In this document: positions 35,050-43,036 of the stretch, piece by piece
Numbering within the stretch: the first letter of the stretch is position 1
Layout of the letters: each line of letters opens with the position of its first letter
NCBI GenBank assembly: GCA_022361455.1
Contig: JAKSAW010000047.1
Coordinates: forward strand, 1-43,036
Direction of reading: 5' to 3'
Origin: Pseudomonadales bacterium
Lineage (GTDB): Bacteria > Pseudomonadota > Gammaproteobacteria > Pseudomonadales > Ketobacteraceae
Length of the DNA: 43,036 nucleotides
The notes under the pieces: generated by a model
The model's database searches: none
Seen by the model: only the letters and a program-made list of their open reading frames with translations
What the model was told of the DNA's origin: nothing
Made by a program: the position numbers and the translations under genes

Positions 35050-36207
35050 ATGATTAAAATTTCTAACGAAGTTCCTTTTAATCGGCACTCGAAACCATAT
35101 ATGCTTGCACTGAAGTGTTGTCTGCTGACGCTTTACACGATCTTTAGTATGGCTGCTGTAGCAACGGAGGAATATCAAAAATATTCAACTGAGTTTATTG
35201 CACCTAAAGGTATAGTTGCTGTGAGCTTTAACGTTAATCAGGGCCGCGTAAGTTCATCTTATGATGAAGATGGCAATGAAGAAAAATTTGGCAAAGACCT
35301 GTCTGGAATACCGTTAGATTTCTTCGGCCTGCCTGGGGATACCACTGACGTTTCACTTAGATATCAAACAGACCTTCTTGAAGTCACCGCGGGTTATGGA
35401 ATCACCGATGATATCTCTATTGGTATTCAGTTTTTAGCTGGTGAAACTTGTGCTGACGCATCCATTAAAACTCAAAATGGCTTTGGAGATGTTTTAGTTG
35501 CCTCATTCACCGATCCTGATGGCGCATTTGCTTACAAGGACGTCGATAGCAATTGTGAAAATGGAGTGTTTGCTCCCATAATCGGAGCAGCCTGGAGAGT
35601 CTATGATGGTAAGTACGATAGTTTGGTGTTCATTCCAGGTATTCGCCTAGGTGGATTAACTGATGTTTATGATCCAGATAAACTCTTCCAGCCCCTTATC
35701 GATGATGGCGCCAACGACATTATCATTCGTTTTGATTACTTCCGTGATTTAACCTTTCAGCTGGATATAGCAGCTCAAATCGAGTACGGAATCAATCTAG
35801 AAGACAAAAGGGAAATGCGGGTACCAGTAAGCGATCTTCCGATCACACCAATTGCGTTTAAAGAAAAATTAGAGCGGGATGTTGGCGACTATACGCTTTT
35901 AGATATTGAACTTGGCTATCGTTTTATGAATCGTCAAGCACGTATATATATCGCCTATTATAGAAAAGAAAAAGGAAAAGACGAGTACAGCTCTCCATCT
36001 GGCTTATCGACTCAGTTTCTTGAGAAAAACTCTGATTTTAGAGATGAGGAATACAGAATTGGTTTTAATTGGGATGGGGTTCCCGCCTGGCAAGCAGGAA
36101 AGATCCTTTTTCCGTTTAAGGCAGAAATCAATTTTTGGGAAAGCTTTAAGGGTAAAAACTACTTCAAATATTATTTTACGGAGTTTAAGTTAACCTTAGC
36201 GTTTTAA
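35050..36207 (+). CDS. Predicted outer-membrane beta-barrel protein, function unknown
   Basis: A 385-residue exported protein not assigned to a named family. A hydrophobic N-terminal stretch (about 18-40) acts as a signal peptide. The mature part alternates polar and hydrophobic residues (for example VSLRYQTDLLEVTAGYGITD and TLLDIELGYRFMNRQARIYI). It ends FTEFKLTLAF, with the terminal Phe typical of BamA-inserted barrels. The ATG at 35050 has AAGGA about 12 bases upstream. An ATG at 35101 would give a shorter, cleaner signal peptide. The 7-base gap after the hybrid kinase implies co-transcription, so it may be a channel or sensor partner for that kinase. Confidence 0.75.
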   Translation: MIKISNEVPFNRHSKPYMLALKCCLLTLYTIFSMAAVATEEYQKYSTEFIAPKGIVAVSFNVNQGRVSSSYDEDGNEEKFGKDLSGIPLDFFGLPGDTTDVSLRYQTDLLEVTAGYGITDDISIGIQFLAGETCADASIKTQNGFGDVLVASFTDPDGAFAYKDVDSNCENGVFAPIIGAAWRVYDGKYDSLVFIPGIRLGGLTDVYDPDKLFQPLIDDGANDIIIRFDYFRDLTFQLDIAAQIEYGINLEDKREMRVPVSDLPITPIAFKEKLERDVGDYTLLDIELGYRFMNRQARIYIAYYRKEKGKDEYSSPSGLSTQFLEKNSDFRDEEYRIGFNWDGVPAWQAGKILFPFKAEINFWESFKGKNYFKYYFTEFKLTLAF

Positions 36208-36335
36208 TCTAAGCTTTAAAACGATTAGAAGACTCTATTCACCTTAACAATCAATCTTGGCCCGATCCCTGCAATGTAATAGCAATAAGCCTATTGGCAT
36301 TATCTGTTAGTTACCATAGATGTGGATTAGTGGTG

Positions 36336-37553
36336 ATGAAAAAGAACCTAGTTGTGATCGGTAATGGAATGGTGACCGGTCGGTTTTTAGACGAGTTGTC
36401 GAAGTTTCCTGGTCATAATTACCAAATAACCGTGATCAGTGCTGAATCTAGCGGCACGTACAATCGTATTATGCTCTCTTCTGTGCTCGCAGGTGATGCG
36501 CAGTTTCCTGAAATCATTCAGAAGAGCCCAGAATGGTTTACTGAAAACCAAGTGACGCTGCGCCAAGGAGAGGCAGTAGTGCATGTTAATAGGGCATCTA
36601 AAGAAGTGGTTACCAGTAAGGGTAATCATTTTTCATATGACCATTTAGTATTCGCAACGGGATCCAGGGCCGCAACAATCCCAGCAGCTAACCAAGACCT
36701 AAACAATATCTATCCTTTTCGTTCGGTTGGAGATACCCAAAAAATATTAGATCACGCTGATTCTTGCGCGTCTGCTATTGTTGTTGGAGGTGGTTTTCTA
36801 GGCCTAGAAGCGGCATGGGGGTTAGCACAACGGGGTATCAAGGTAACCGTAATTCATCGTAGCGAATACATATTAAATAGACAGCTAGATAAAACTGCTA
36901 GCCAATTATTACAAAAGAAACTTGAACTAGCGGGTTTGCATTTCGCTCTGGGCACAGAAGTTGAAGCGTTCCAAGGTGACAACATCGTTCAAAGTGTAAA
37001 ACTGAATAATGGTTCACAACTGAACTGTGATATCGCCATTATTGCTACAGGTATTACTCATAATGCTGAGTTGGGTTGGCAAATAGGCCTTGGTGGTACT
37101 AGGGCGATTCAGGTTGATCCTTTGATGCAAACTTGCGATCCGAATATAAGTGCAATTGGTGAATGCGCTGAGATCGATGGTCAAACCTTTGGTTTAGTCG
37201 AACCCTTGTGGCAGCACGCAAAGATCCTAGCGAATAAGCTCTGTGCTCCCGACATTCGTGAAGTCAATGGCTTTCTAGATAAGCCGATTGCTACCAAACT
37301 TAAAATATCTGGTGTTCAACTCTTTTCCGTAGGCAAAGTTAACGCCAACGACCCAAGTAACGAAATCACTTTACTCGATGAAAAAGCTGGTATTTATCGC
37401 AAACTTATAATTGAGGATCAAAAGATTGTAGGTGCGGTACTTTATGGCGACGTGCGATCGGGTAATTGGTATGTAGATTTGATGTGTTCTAAAACAGAAC
37501 TGTCGAATGCGAATACAATGTTGTTGTTCGGACAGGAATACTTGGCTGCGTAG
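36336..37553 (+). CDS. FAD/NAD(P)-dependent oxidoreductase of nitrate assimilation (NirB-N/NasB-like)
   Basis: A 405-residue flavoprotein of the pyridine-nucleotide disulfide oxidoreductase class. The FAD-binding GNGMVTG is at residues 9-15. The NAD(P)-binding VVGGGFLGLEAAWGLAQRG is at about 148-166. The family ATG motif and the second FAD contact (AIGECAEIDGQ) follow. It resembles the FAD/NAD(P) module at the N-terminus of assimilatory nitrite reductases and the reductase partners of NasA. The likely job is passing electrons from NAD(P)H to the nitrate reductase 36 bases downstream. The ATG at 36336 is preferred to an in-frame TTG at 36294. The ribosome-binding site is weak. Confidence 0.88.
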   Translation: MKKNLVVIGNGMVTGRFLDELSKFPGHNYQITVISAESSGTYNRIMLSSVLAGDAQFPEIIQKSPEWFTENQVTLRQGEAVVHVNRASKEVVTSKGNHFSYDHLVFATGSRAATIPAANQDLNNIYPFRSVGDTQKILDHADSCASAIVVGGGFLGLEAAWGLAQRGIKVTVIHRSEYILNRQLDKTASQLLQKKLELAGLHFALGTEVEAFQGDNIVQSVKLNNGSQLNCDIAIIATGITHNAELGWQIGLGGTRAIQVDPLMQTCDPNISAIGECAEIDGQTFGLVEPLWQHAKILANKLCAPDIREVNGFLDKPIATKLKISGVQLFSVGKVNANDPSNEITLLDEKAGIYRKLIIEDQKIVGAVLYGDVRSGNWYVDLMCSKTELSNANTMLLFGQEYLAA

Positions 37554-37589
37554 AGCACTCTCCAAGACTAAAAGCTGAAAGTTAAATAT

Positions 37590-40256
37590 ATGAATTTGAT
37601 ACCCGTTGTGGAAAACCAGGAAATATTCACTACGGATACCACTTGCCCATACTGCGGTGTTGGTTGTGGTGTAACCGTTAGTCAGTCCGACACCCATGTT
37701 AAGGTTTCTGGTGATCAAGAACATCCAGCAAATGCAGGACGACTCTGCGTCAAAGGGTCTGCTTTACACGAAACCATTGATCTAGAGGGAAGGTTGTTGC
37801 AACCGATAGTTGATGGGAAGTCCAGCACTTGGAATTCTGCGCTCAGCAAAGTTGCAGATCATTTTAGAAAAACGATTGAACAGCACGGGCCAGACTCTGT
37901 TGCATTTTATTTATCGGGCCAGTTGCTAACCGAAGACTATTACATTGCCAATAAGTTAATGAAAGGGTTTATTGGCAGCGCGAATATCGATACTAACTCT
38001 CGTTTGTGTATGGCATCCGCGGTGGTAGCTCATAAGCGTGCATTTGGTGCGGATGCAGTGCCAGGTTGTTATGAAGATTTGGAAATGGCGGACGTTCTTT
38101 TCTTCGTTGGGTCTAACGCAGCCTATGCTCATCCTATCGTTTTTCAACGCATCGCTAAAGCAAAAAAACAGCGGGATATCAAGATCGTTGTTCTGGATCC
38201 ACGTCGAACAGCTACTTGTGATATAGCCGATTTACATTTACCACTTAAAGCTGGCACAGATGCTTTCTTTTACAACGGTCTTTTAGTTTACCTAGCTGAT
38301 AACAATAAATTAGATGGCAAATTTTTACAGGATCATTGCGATGGCTTTGATGAAGCATTAAAAGTTGCTCGAGAACAAACTCCGACAGTTGGTGTAGCCG
38401 CTTCATTATGCGATGTCAGTGAAATGGATCTACTGGCGGCTTACAGCTATTTCGCTGAGAACGATAGGGTCGTATCAGTTTTTTCTCAAGGAATTAATCA
38501 ATCATCATCAGGCGTTGATAAAGGTAATGCGCTGATCAATTGCCATCTAGCTACTGGAAAAATTGGAAGAGAGGGGGCCACACCCTTTTCGATAACAGGC
38601 CAACCTAATGCTATGGGTGGGCGAGAAGTAGGAGGGCTGGCTAATCAATTAGCTGCTCATATGAGCTTCGAGCCTGAAGACATTGAAGTGGTCCAAAGCT
38701 TCTGGAACGCGACTCGAATGGCTACTAAGGAAGGTTTAAAGGCAGTAGATTTATTTGATGCCGTATTAGAGGGTAAAGTTAAAGCCATATGGATTATGGG
38801 CACTAATCCAGTCGTCAGTATGCCCAACGCTAACAAAATTAAAGCTGCACTAGAAGCTTGCGATATGGTTGCTGTAAGCGATTGTATGGCAGATACAGAT
38901 ACCACAAGACTTGCAGATGTAGTTTTTCCGGCCACAACGTGGGGTGAGAAAGAAGGCACTGTCACCAACTCGGAAAGAACAATTAGCCTACAAAAGTCTT
39001 TTGCTAAATCGCCAGGAGAAGCAAAGCACGATTGGCAGATTATCGCAGATTTCGCCAAAAAGTTGGGATTTGTTGAAGAGTTTGATTATCAAGATGGCTC
39101 ACAAATATTTGCTGAGCATGCTGCGCTCTCAGGATTCAAATCAGAGTACAGTCACAAGAGAGCCTTCAATATTTCTCAATATGCAAATATTAATAAATCC
39201 GACTATCAACGTTTAAAGCCAACTCAATGGCCAATCACAACCAGTAAAAATAAGGGGACTAAACGGCTATTTGAAGATGGAAAATTTTATACGGAAAATG
39301 GTAGAGCCAAGTTTATTCCCATTACGGCGCGATTGCCGAAAGTTTTGCCTCACCCAAATCAATTTGTAATGAATACTGGACGCATTCGAGATCAGTGGCA
39401 CACCATGACTCGAACTGGAAAAGCGTCGCGTTTATTGTCACATACCAGTGAGCCATACGTTCAAATCCATCCGGATGATGCAGATCGTTTAGGAATACAG
39501 GAACTAGACTTGGTAGAATGTACTAATCAAGATAATCGCTACTTAGGGAAAGCGAAAATTAGCTCAGATCAACGCTTGGGTGAGCTATTTATCCCGATGC
39601 ATTGGAATAGTGTGTTTGCTTCTAATAGTCGTGCTGGCGCATTAGTTTATGATGTTGTGGATCCATTGTGTGGTCAGCCAGAATTTAAGCATAGCCCCGT
39701 CAATATCAGCAAATATATCAGTCAAGAGCAGGGCTTGCTGTTGACTACTCAGGCGTTGGAAAAATTGCCTACAGATTATTGGAGTAAGATCACATTGGAT
39801 CTCGGAAATGCCTATTATTTTTCCGATAAGGAATCACAAGTTGGTTGGTCAGAATGGGCAACGGATACTTTTTCTGAAATAGACGATTGGGTCGTACTCA
39901 ACGGTGGTGATGGAGGTTTTCGTACACTTGGGTTTGTTGAAAATAAATTACGAGTTGCATTACTGGTTGGAAAACCACAGCAAGAAATAGCTCAACATCA
40001 TTGGCTGGCAAGCCAACTTGGAAAACACATCGACCTAGAACAGCGCTTTACGTTATTAGCAGGAGCTCCAGGAGATTCATCTAAAGATCCCGGTGCCATT
40101 GTTTGTTCTTGCTTTCAAATCGGCGTTAATCAAATTAAAGAAGAAATTAACAATGGAGTCAGCACCGTCGACGCTTTAGGAGAAAAACTAAAATGTGGTA
40201 CCAATTGCGGCTCTTGTATTCCTGAGCTTTCAGATTTACTCGTAAACTCCCAATAA
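37590..40256 (+). CDS. nasA: Assimilatory nitrate reductase, molybdopterin catalytic subunit with BFD-like [2Fe-2S] tail
   Basis: An 888-residue cytosolic Mo-bis-MGD enzyme that reduces nitrate to nitrite. The N-terminal [4Fe-4S] site is C19, C22, C26 and C53 (CPYCGVGC and LCVKG). C140 in SRLCMAS is the expected Mo ligand, as in NapA/NasA. A molybdopterin dinucleotide-binding C-terminal domain follows (about 600-720). The last 60 residues form a BFD-like [2Fe-2S] module with C839 and C841 (CSC) and C873 and C876 (CGSC), with C869 nearby. This extra cluster probably takes electrons from the FAD protein encoded 36 bases upstream. No Tat signal is present, as expected for the assimilatory type. 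Nitrite reductase and nitrate transporter genes are not in the window. Confidence 0.96.
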   Translation: MNLIPVVENQEIFTTDTTCPYCGVGCGVTVSQSDTHVKVSGDQEHPANAGRLCVKGSALHETIDLEGRLLQPIVDGKSSTWNSALSKVADHFRKTIEQHGPDSVAFYLSGQLLTEDYYIANKLMKGFIGSANIDTNSRLCMASAVVAHKRAFGADAVPGCYEDLEMADVLFFVGSNAAYAHPIVFQRIAKAKKQRDIKIVVLDPRRTATCDIADLHLPLKAGTDAFFYNGLLVYLADNNKLDGKFLQDHCDGFDEALKVAREQTPTVGVAASLCDVSEMDLLAAYSYFAENDRVVSVFSQGINQSSSGVDKGNALINCHLATGKIGREGATPFSITGQPNAMGGREVGGLANQLAAHMSFEPEDIEVVQSFWNATRMATKEGLKAVDLFDAVLEGKVKAIWIMGTNPVVSMPNANKIKAALEACDMVAVSDCMADTDTTRLADVVFPATTWGEKEGTVTNSERTISLQKSFAKSPGEAKHDWQIIADFAKKLGFVEEFDYQDGSQIFAEHAALSGFKSEYSHKRAFNISQYANINKSDYQRLKPTQWPITTSKNKGTKRLFEDGKFYTENGRAKFIPITARLPKVLPHPNQFVMNTGRIRDQWHTMTRTGKASRLLSHTSEPYVQIHPDDADRLGIQELDLVECTNQDNRYLGKAKISSDQRLGELFIPMHWNSVFASNSRAGALVYDVVDPLCGQPEFKHSPVNISKYISQEQGLLLTTQALEKLPTDYWSKITLDLGNAYYFSDKESQVGWSEWATDTFSEIDDWVVLNGGDGGFRTLGFVENKLRVALLVGKPQQEIAQHHWLASQLGKHIDLEQRFTLLAGAPGDSSKDPGAIVCSCFQIGVNQIKEEINNGVSTVDALGEKLKCGTNCGSCIPELSDLLVNSQ

Positions 40257-40286
40257 AAAAGCCGAGAGCACAATGCTCTCGGCTTT
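40255..40286 (+). terminator. Bidirectional Rho-independent terminator after nasA
   Basis: A 13-bp perfect stem, aaagccgagagca/tgctctcggcttt (40258-40270 and 40274-40286), has the loop caa and an A-run upstream (40255-40260). It ends nasA, and from the other strand it ends the PEP-CTERM gene, whose stop is 28 bases away. Confidence 0.92.
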
Positions 40287-40313
40287 AATTCGGGCTTACT
40301 CTAAACGATAAAA

Positions 40314-40922
40314 TTAAGCTTGCTGTCTACGACGCGCAAAGCCTAGACCAGCTAGACCCAAACCAAATAGAGCAATAGACGCCGGCTCTGGTACGTCAGC
40401 TGGATCAGCAATATTTGCTGTTACCCATTGGCCTGCACTATTCAGACCTTCAACTAGTAGAGTGGCAGCACCATGATTTTCCCAGAAGAGTAAGTCAAAC
40501 TCTTTTAATCCACCACCGATACCAAAGTCAGATAATGTTAGAGTACCTGAGCTTCTTAATGCAGTGTTACGGTTAAAAGTGTAAAGATCGATTTCATCAA
40601 TATTTACATCAATACCGTCATCATGACGAACTCTGAGGGCGCTGTATTGATTAGTATCGATCAATCCGGTGGCATGCAATACGAAAGTAGTGCGGTGCCC
40701 ACCAGGAAATGGATCAGCGCCATAAGCTGCTCGGTGAGATGGCCAGTCTGAAAAGTAAATAGTGTCACTATTGTACGTTGATACAGAAGCTGGGCTTGAT
40801 ATTACGGATTGGGCTTGTCCGATGTTGTAAATGTTAGAGTTAGACTCATAAACATTGATCAACGCTGCATTAGCTGAAGCAGCGGATAGTGCCATCGCTG
40901 CACCTAATAGTAGCTTTTTCAT
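40314..40922 (-). CDS. PEP-CTERM sorting domain protein
   Basis: A 202-residue exported protein. A Sec signal peptide (1-20, ending ANA) precedes a beta-rich mature region with no known domain. The C-terminus is a PEP-CTERM sorting signal: VPEPASIALFGLGLAGLGFA followed by RRRQQA. Such proteins are processed by an exosortase and are often tied to exopolysaccharide or biofilm matrix genes. None is in this window. GGAGG seven bases before the ATG is a strong ribosome-binding site, suggesting high expression. It shares a terminator with nasA. Confidence 0.92.
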   Translation of the reverse strand: MKKLLLGAAMALSAASANAALINVYESNSNIYNIGQAQSVISSPASVSTYNSDTIYFSDWPSHRAAYGADPFPGGHRTTFVLHATGLIDTNQYSALRVRHDDGIDVNIDEIDLYTFNRNTALRSSGTLTLSDFGIGGGLKEFDLLFWENHGAATLLVEGLNSAGQWVTANIADPADVPEPASIALFGLGLAGLGFARRRQQA

Positions 40923-41163
40923 TAAATAGCCTCCTGCAATTTAAGTTTCTGAAATTTAACTAATACCTATTGATATCAAAGATCACAAAAAGCGTGATGC
41001 AGTTCACAAGCAAAATGTGAGCCAATCGAAAATACTCTTTATTATCAATAAATTAGTTGTTTCAGAAAAGCTTCATTTGGTCATATCGTAAACAAAGTCG
41101 ACAACAGACCGGAAACAGGAGGTTTTTTGAGTTTTTAGAAAAAGCTCCATGGGGATCGAAGCA

Positions 41164-41748
41164 TTAAGCACTGTTTATAGTGCTCTGTTCCGTAATTAGA
41201 GATACATGTTGAGCGTCAATATCGGCATCGAAGTATGCCATACCTAGTTTATTCAAGTACTCGTTCCGCTCAGCTTTCATCAAATCGATGTTTAGCTCTC
41301 CAGTATTGCAGATTTCATAGAGCTTGGTCACGTATGCTAAGAAGGCTTCACCTTCCTTAACCATAAGCAAGCTTGCGGCACCAACATCAGGACGTACTTT
41401 GCCACGTTCTTCTTCTGGTAGATTTATGGCCAACACAACAGGGTGCTCTTCGCCGTCAAAGCGTACGCTTCGCTCCCTTACTGTCTGTTGAGCCCAGTAG
41501 TAAGCTAGTTCTTTGCTTTGTGTAAGAAATACAGGTTCGATCGACTCAGTGTACTTATTGCCGATAGTCGCCATGGTACTTTTGGCCGCTTGTTTCATGG
41601 CTTTGTCGCCTGAACGCTTTAAACCATTTTCTTTGATCGAATCTAAAAGAGCAGAGGAGGTGCCGTGATACCAAACATCGCTAGTCGCAAAACCGTTTTC
41701 AGATAACAGGTCTTTCGCATCTTGTAGATAGCTTGGAATATCACTCAT
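41164..41748 (-). CDS. Putative ADP-ribosyltransferase-fold protein
   Basis: A 194-residue cytosolic protein. The segment WYHGTSSALLDSIKENGLK (around H28-G29-T30) and the later VFLTQSKELAYYWAQQ resemble the first and second core motifs of the ART/RNA 2'-phosphotransferase fold, where the His-Gly-Thr binds NAD. The third motif is not clear to me (a Glu in MVKEGEAFL is a candidate). Function is therefore unknown: ADP-ribosyltransferase, phosphotransferase, or a non-catalytic relative. It lies downstream of isocitrate lyase on the same strand, separated by hairpins, so it may be transcribed partly by read-through. Confidence 0.6.
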   Translation of the reverse strand: MSDIPSYLQDAKDLLSENGFATSDVWYHGTSSALLDSIKENGLKRSGDKAMKQAAKSTMATIGNKYTESIEPVFLTQSKELAYYWAQQTVRERSVRFDGEEHPVVLAINLPEEERGKVRPDVGAASLLMVKEGEAFLAYVTKLYEICNTGELNIDLMKAERNEYLNKLGMAYFDADIDAQHVSLITEQSTINSA

Positions 41749-41800
41749 CTTTCACTCACTTTTTTGATTTAAGAAGTTGTTAAATATTACTTAGTTAAAG

Positions 41801-41834
41801 AAAAGGCGACAATCAATTAAGAGAGTCGCCTTTT
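41801..41834. terminator. Terminator-like hairpin downstream of aceA
   Basis: Stem aaaaggcgac/gtcgcctttt (41801-41810 and 41825-41834), with a 14-base loop, lies between aceA and the ART-fold gene. The A-rich flank gives a short U-run on the minus transcript. A second, 9-bp hairpin ttaagcttt/aaagcttaa (41860-41882) lies directly after the aceA stop. Confidence 0.75.
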
Positions 41835-41897
41835 TTGGCTCATTAAAGAGCCGAACACATTAAGCTTTTGTTGAAAGCTTAACTAGCCAATCTCAGA

Positions 41898-43036
41898 TTA
41901 TGAGAATTGGTTAGAAGTGTTTTTCGCACCACCAGCTTTAAGTGCACGATCACCAGCGTAGTATTCTTTGTGATCATCACCTAGGTCAGAACCAGCCATG
42001 TTTTGGTGCTTAACGCAAGCGATGCCCTGACGGATCTCTTTACGTTGAACGCCTTCAACATAACCGAACATAGCCTTATCACCGAAGTACTCTTTAGCTA
42101 GGTTGTCTACAGACAACGCAGTCGTGTGGTAAGTAGGTAGGGTGATTAGGTGGTGGAATACGTTCGCTTCACGAGCTGTATCAGCTTGGAAAGTTTGAAC
42201 GCGAGCATCAGCAGCTGCAGATAGCTCTGAATCGTCATACTCAGCAGACATAAGGTTGTCGCGATCGTATGCAGATACGTCTTTACCTTCTTCTTTCCAT
42301 GCATCAAAAGTTTGCTGACGGAAGTTTAGAGTCCAGTTGAAAGATGGAGAGTTGTTATAAACAAGCTTCGCATCTGGGTGAACTTTACGAACTTCATCCA
42401 TCATGCCTTTGATTTCGTGTACAGTAGGAACTGCAGTTTCGATCCAAAGAAGGTCAGCACCAGCATTGATAGCACCGATACAATCGAATACACAACGCTC
42501 GTGGCCAGTACCTTGACGGAATTGGTATAAACCAGAGGGAAGACGCTTAGGACGAACTAGCTTACCGTCACGGCTGATTAGAACGTCGCCAGGATTAGTG
42601 TCTTCTGGAGCAACTTCTTCAACGTCCAAGTAAGAGTTGTAGATATCACCAGAATCGCCAGGCTCATTTACAACAGCGATTTCTTTAGTAAGGCCAGCAC
42701 CTTCAGAGTCAGTACGTGCAACGATAACACCATCGTCAACACCAAGCTCTAAGAAAGCGTAACGTAGTGCACGTAGCTTCGCGTGGAAGTCAGCGTGAGG
42801 TACAGTTACTTTACCGTCTTGGTGACCACATTGTTTTTCATCTGCTACTTGGTTTTCAATTTGTAAACAACAAGCACCCGCTTCAATCATTTGCTTAGCC
42901 ATTAGGTAAGTCGCTTCAGCGTTACCAAAACCAGCGTCGATGTCTGCAACGATTGGTACTACGTGAGTTTCGTGATTGTCGATTTGATCTTGGATCTTAG
43001 CAACTTCAGCGTCATTACCAGCTTCTTTAGCTTTAT
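41898..43036 (-). CDS. aceA: Isocitrate lyase, large isoform (partial, start outside window)
   Basis: The C-terminal 379 codons of a minus-strand gene that is open to the right edge. Isocitrate lyase splits isocitrate into glyoxylate and succinate, the first step of the glyoxylate shunt. The sequence carries the catalytic loop KQCGHQDGK, the upstream VPIVADIDAGFGNAEATYLM, and the substrate-contact NYNNSPSFNW-like segment (VYNNSPSFNW). It matches the long Pseudomonas-type isoform of about 530 residues rather than the 430-residue E. coli type. Residues before VPIVADIDAGFG lie beyond or at the edge. Growth on acetate or fatty acids is implied. Confidence 0.96.
   Translation of the reverse strand, partial: KAKEAGNDAEVAKIQDQIDNHETHVVPIVADIDAGFGNAEATYLMAKQMIEAGACCLQIENQVADEKQCGHQDGKVTVPHADFHAKLRALRYAFLELGVDDGVIVARTDSEGAGLTKEIAVVNEPGDSGDIYNSYLDVEEVAPEDTNPGDVLISRDGKLVRPKRLPSGLYQFRQGTGHERCVFDCIGAINAGADLLWIETAVPTVHEIKGMMDEVRKVHPDAKLVYNNSPSFNWTLNFRQQTFDAWKEEGKDVSAYDRDNLMSAEYDDSELSAAADARVQTFQADTAREANVFHHLITLPTYHTTALSVDNLAKEYFGDKAMFGYVEGVQRKEIRQGIACVKHQNMAGSDLGDDHKEYYAGDRALKAGGAKNTSNQFS

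Noticed and set aside
1..43036. CRISPR arrays, tRNA or rRNA genes, prophage or conjugative modules
   Set aside because: No regularly spaced repeats, cloverleaf-like sequences, rRNA motifs or phage genes were seen on either strand by eye.

Overview
The window looks like chromosome of a free-living, probably marine, gammaproteobacterium. This is inferred from the gene families and the moderately AT-rich composition. Supporting families are a large-isoform isocitrate lyase, 7TMR-DISM receptors, a PhoX phosphatase, a PEP-CTERM protein, a FleN-like MinD ATPase, SelO and a BFD-tailed assimilatory nitrate reductase. There is no rRNA, tRNA, CRISPR array or intact mobile element. I cannot name the genus.

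Layout. 1-8.3 kb: a divergent pair of membrane signalling genes, a 7TMR-DISM/GGDEF/EAL phosphodiesterase on the minus strand and a very large hybrid histidine kinase on the plus strand. Next to the kinase is a decayed IS30-type transposase. 8.7-13.8 kb: a cytochrome P450 divergent from an AraC-type regulator, then a minus-strand three-gene cassette (HHxxxDG acyltransferase/condensation protein, acyl carrier protein, ketosynthase III). This is the best candidate for an undescribed small biosynthetic system. 13.8-14.8 kb: gene-poor, with the leftover N-terminus of a porin-like gene.

14.8-19.0 kb: a TetR regulator, a perfect 13-bp inverted repeat that is probably its operator, then a fatty-acid hydroxylase/sterol-desaturase-type membrane enzyme, SelO (protein AMPylase) and a Gfo/Idh/MocA oxidoreductase. 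19.0-21.9 kb: two tandem TetR regulators divergent from a 3-alpha-hydroxysteroid-dehydrogenase-like SDR and a MAPEG protein. 21.9-23.6 kb: a diguanylate cyclase overlapping a FleN/MinD-like ATPase. The cyclase start codon lies inside a long inverted repeat.

23.6-31.6 kb: a phosphate/ester region with a DUF839 (PhoX-related) exported protein, a diheme c-type lipoprotein, a Tat-exported PhoX preceded by a possible Pho box, and a lipoprotein carboxylesterase. 31.8-36.2 kb: a VOC protein, a second 7TMR-DISM hybrid kinase, and a beta-barrel protein 7 bases after it. 36.3-40.3 kb: a two-gene assimilatory nitrate reductase module (FAD reductase and NasA). 40.3-43.0 kb: a PEP-CTERM protein, a putative ADP-ribosyltransferase-fold protein, and isocitrate lyase running off the right edge.

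Together the genes suggest a bacterium with heavy environmental sensing (two c-di-GMP enzymes, two hybrid kinases), scavenging of phosphorus and nitrogen, growth on acetate or fatty acids through the glyoxylate shunt, and oxidative modification of lipids or steroids. Several starts were moved downstream of the longest reading frame on the basis of ribosome-binding sites or signal peptides. The reasons are given with each gene.
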